Source of the DNA: Gemmatimonadota bacterium
GTDB lineage: Bacteria > Latescibacterota > UBA2968 > UBA8231
NCBI GenBank assembly: GCA_002712305.1
Contig: PATE01000031.1
Span: 13,688-47,724 of the forward strand
Reading direction: 5' to 3'
DNA: 34,037 nucleotides
In this document: in pieces, positions 31,903 through 34,037 of the stretch
How positions within the stretch are numbered: position 1 is the stretch's first letter
Layout of the letters: each line of letters begins with the position of its first letter
The notes under the pieces: model-generated
Database searches by the model: none
Seen by the model: only the letters and a program-made list of their open reading frames with translations
Told to the model about the DNA's origin: nothing
Position numbers and translations under genes: made by a program

Positions 31903-34037
31903 TTGAGGGTGAACCTGAATAGCGTCTTTTTCGCCAGCCTGCTGGCAACCACCCTGTTGTCGACAGCGATGGCAGACGTACGCCTGCTTCGCCAGGAGCC
32001 CGGCATGCTGCGGCTCGCGTATACGGCGGATCGTGCAGAAACGTTGGGTTGCGATCACAAGGTACTCATTGGGATTCCACTGCAGGGAGATGTGTCGCTG
32101 TCCGTCGTCCGAACCACGGTCTCCCCCACCGTGACCGCGGGGCCAGCAGAGGCGCCCTGCCAACAGTCATCACACCCCTCACCGGCATACTTGGGAGCGA
32201 TTGGCTTCCTGCGCGAGCAGCGGGTCGTGGAGGTCTGGTTTTCGCGTGCCGGCCATCACGACCAGACCTTCGAAGAAATTGTCGTCGATCTGAACCTGCC
32301 CACGAGTACGAGCGGCACGCCCGCCCCGCGTCTCGAATCCTTCGCAGAGGAATTGTATTCCGGTGCCATGGTGAACTATGAACAGGCCCGCAGATGGCGC
32401 CGCAGCCAGTATCACGGACGACTCAAACCCGTCACACAGGCCCACGGGCGGCGGCTGAAGCTCAGCCTGAGCCGGACGGGGATCTACAGAATCACAGGAG
32501 AGGATCTGCAGCGGGTGGGAGTAGACCTCAGCCTCATCTCTCCGCCTGAGATCGCGCTTCACTACGGGGGCGGGAGGGCTTTGGCCGCAGCGGTAGGCGC
32601 CTCCTCTGATCACCAGTTGCAGGAGATCGAGATTCTTGTCACCGATGGCGGTGATGGCCGGTTCGACCCGCACGACTCCATCCTCTTCTACGGGGAGTCC
32701 CTTGCTCGCTGGGTCGGCGATCCCAGCACCGGCTTCCAGCATATCCGGCATCCATACTCGGACACCAACGTCTATTGGCTGTCCCTGGGCGCGGGCCAGG
32801 GAGCTGCGCGCGGCCACGTGCAGCCCCCCGTGTCTGGGACACCGTCGATCACGCGGGAAACCCATCGAGTGCGCCTCCACCAGGAGGTGGAGACATCGAC
32901 GACCTATTTCGCTCAGGGCAATATTCAATCAGGTCTGGAGTGGTACTGGAAGGATCTCCGAGCGGGCGACTCGGAGTCCTTCGCACTGTGGATCAGCCGA
33001 CCCGTGTCAGGTCCGACGACCATTCGACTCCGCTTCGTCGCGCGCACCGAGTCCAGTCGACTGTTCAGTGTGAACTGGAACGGCCGGCGCGTCGGCACGG
33101 CAACCTTCGAGGCAGAGGGGCCTCACCTCTTCGAGTTTGCGACTGACCGCGCGCCATTGGATGGGTCAAACGAGCTGACCCTCACAAACAACTCGGGCAG
33201 TCTGAGTCTCTTCGATTGGTATGAGCTCGAGTTCGACCGCCAACTCGAGGCCGAGGACGACGCGCTTTTCTTCCATGCCACAGACACGTCTGGGATCGTC
33301 GAGTATCGACTGAGCGGCTTCAGTGAGCAGCCGCGTCTGTTCGAGGTGTCTGACGGCCTCAAGGAAATCGTCGCCATCACGCACGATCTGACGTCAGGTG
33401 CGGTCGTGTTCCAGGATAGCGCAGGCCCGGCGCGATCATATGTGGCACTCACGCCAGAGAGAATGAGGAATCTGAGTAGAATCGAGACGGTAGACTGGCA
33501 CGATCTCAAACAAGGAGAGGTCTCTGGCGCAGACTACCTGATCATCTCACATGCCGATTTCCTGGATCAAGCTGAGCGGCTGGCTGCGTGGCGCAAGTCG
33601 GACGACCGCTTTGGCCCACCCGTGTCGGCGGCCGTCGTCGATGTACAGGACATCTACAACAGCTTCTCCGGAGGCCTGCTCGATCCAACGGCGATCCGCG
33701 ACTTCGTGAGCCACACGACCTCGAACTGGGATCCGGTGCCGTTCTTCGTGCTGCTTCTTGGCGATGGCAGCTACGATTACAAGAACAACTCGGGCACATC
33801 TACGGGCAATTGGATTCCTCCTTATGAAGACAGGGATCTCACCTACGACGACTGGTACGTTTGTGTCGTGGGCGAGGACGCACTGCCCGACATGGCCATC
33901 GGACGGTTACCTGTGCAGACGGCGACCGACGCTCGAACGATCGTGGACAAGCTGATCGACTACGATTCGAATCTGGAGTTTGGTGACTGGCATGCCCGGG
34001 CACTGATCGTGGCGGATGATACGTACAACGCCGATGA
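31903..34037 (+). CDS. porU: PorU-like C25 (gingipain-family) cysteine peptidase (3' partial)
   Basis: Open to the window edge (711 codons seen), so absent from the ORF track. I prefer TTG 31903 (AGAGAG eight bases upstream, giving MRVNLNSVFFASLLATTLLSTAMA as signal peptide); GTG 31909 is the alternative. A long N-terminal beta region follows (LKLSLSRTGIYRITGEDLQRVGVDLSLISPPEIALHYGGGR, DGGDGRFDPHDSILFYGESLARW, TNVYWLSLG), typical of PorU. The C25 peptidase begins near residue 540: ADYLIISHADFLDQAERLAAWRK, VVDVQDIYNSFSGGLLDPTAIRDF, VPFFVLLLGDGSYDYKN, LPDMAIGRLPVQTATDARTIVDKLI. The catalytic His and Cys lie beyond the window. PorU removes the sorting domain of T9SS cargo and attaches it to surface lipopolysaccharide in Bacteroidota. 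Confidence 0.85.
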   Translation, partial: MRVNLNSVFFASLLATTLLSTAMADVRLLRQEPGMLRLAYTADRAETLGCDHKVLIGIPLQGDVSLSVVRTTVSPTVTAGPAEAPCQQSSHPSPAYLGAIGFLREQRVVEVWFSRAGHHDQTFEEIVVDLNLPTSTSGTPAPRLESFAEELYSGAMVNYEQARRWRRSQYHGRLKPVTQAHGRRLKLSLSRTGIYRITGEDLQRVGVDLSLISPPEIALHYGGGRALAAAVGASSDHQLQEIEILVTDGGDGRFDPHDSILFYGESLARWVGDPSTGFQHIRHPYSDTNVYWLSLGAGQGAARGHVQPPVSGTPSITRETHRVRLHQEVETSTTYFAQGNIQSGLEWYWKDLRAGDSESFALWISRPVSGPTTIRLRFVARTESSRLFSVNWNGRRVGTATFEAEGPHLFEFATDRAPLDGSNELTLTNNSGSLSLFDWYELEFDRQLEAEDDALFFHATDTSGIVEYRLSGFSEQPRLFEVSDGLKEIVAITHDLTSGAVVFQDSAGPARSYVALTPERMRNLSRIETVDWHDLKQGEVSGADYLIISHADFLDQAERLAAWRKSDDRFGPPVSAAVVDVQDIYNSFSGGLLDPTAIRDFVSHTTSNWDPVPFFVLLLGDGSYDYKNNSGTSTGNWIPPYEDRDLTYDDWYVCVVGEDALPDMAIGRLPVQTATDARTIVDKLIDYDSNLEFGDWHARALIVADDTYNAD

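Overview
The window looks like chromosomal DNA of a Gram-negative, GC-rich bacterium from the FCB side of the tree (Fibrobacterota, Chlorobiota, Bacteroidota and neighbouring candidate phyla). The reasons are a PorZ-like/PorU-like pair of type IX secretion (T9SS) genes, a secreted GH18-type protein ending in a T9SS/FlgD-type sorting domain, outer-membrane style signal peptides, and a compact RpoD-like sigma factor. A Latescibacterota-like lineage is my best guess; that is inference and was not tested by any search. No rRNA, tRNA, CRISPR array, insertion sequence or phage gene was found.

Layout. 1-2883: a tightly overlapping metabolic operon (inositol-monophosphatase family, DHDPS/NAL-family aldolase, PLP aminotransferase). 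2884-5889: a strong promoter and a 940-residue surface protein with six choice-of-anchor-D (ASH-like) repeats. 5890-6627: a 738-base gap with a near-consensus promoter, a probable 35-43 residue membrane peptide missing from the ORF track, and several inverted repeats. 6628-15957: a long run of overlapping or closely spaced genes (LytR_C protein, rsfS, mtnA, double-SPOR protein, LysM lytic transglycosylase, mreD, mrdA, rodA, TPR protein) centred on cell-wall elongation and ribosome silencing. 15959-17286: a 5'-truncated sigma54-activator remnant overlapping an RlmI-like methyltransferase. 17335-20364, minus strand: amidohydrolase, orphan ParA, a second 43-residue membrane peptide and an RpoD-type sigma factor. 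20701-21918: two MazG-family pyrophosphohydrolases. 21915-24736, minus: a response regulator whose receiver has Asn in place of the phospho-accepting Asp, followed by a FapA/DUF342 protein. 24923-26566: a DUF4091 protein. 26635-28734, minus: a frameshifted conserved protein and the GH18 protein. 28973-34037: a frameshifted OmpA-like gene, the PorZ-like protein and a PorU-like C25 peptidase cut by the window end.

How they fit together. The 6.6-16 kb block builds and remodels peptidoglycan during elongation: PBP2 and RodA synthesise, MreD belongs to the scaffold, and the LysM transglycosylase and SPOR protein cut or bind glycan. The right end is a secretion module: the PorU-like peptidase and PorZ-like propeller would process and anchor T9SS cargo, and the nearby GH18 protein carries the kind of C-terminal domain such cargo uses.

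The less ordinary signals are regulatory or small: two short membrane-peptide genes, a shared hairpin element found in both of their intergenic regions, a promoter followed at once by an intrinsic terminator ahead of parA, tandem Crp/Fnr-type palindromes ahead of the sigma gene, and a cluster of single-base frameshifts at 26.6-29.6 kb that may be gene decay or sequence error.
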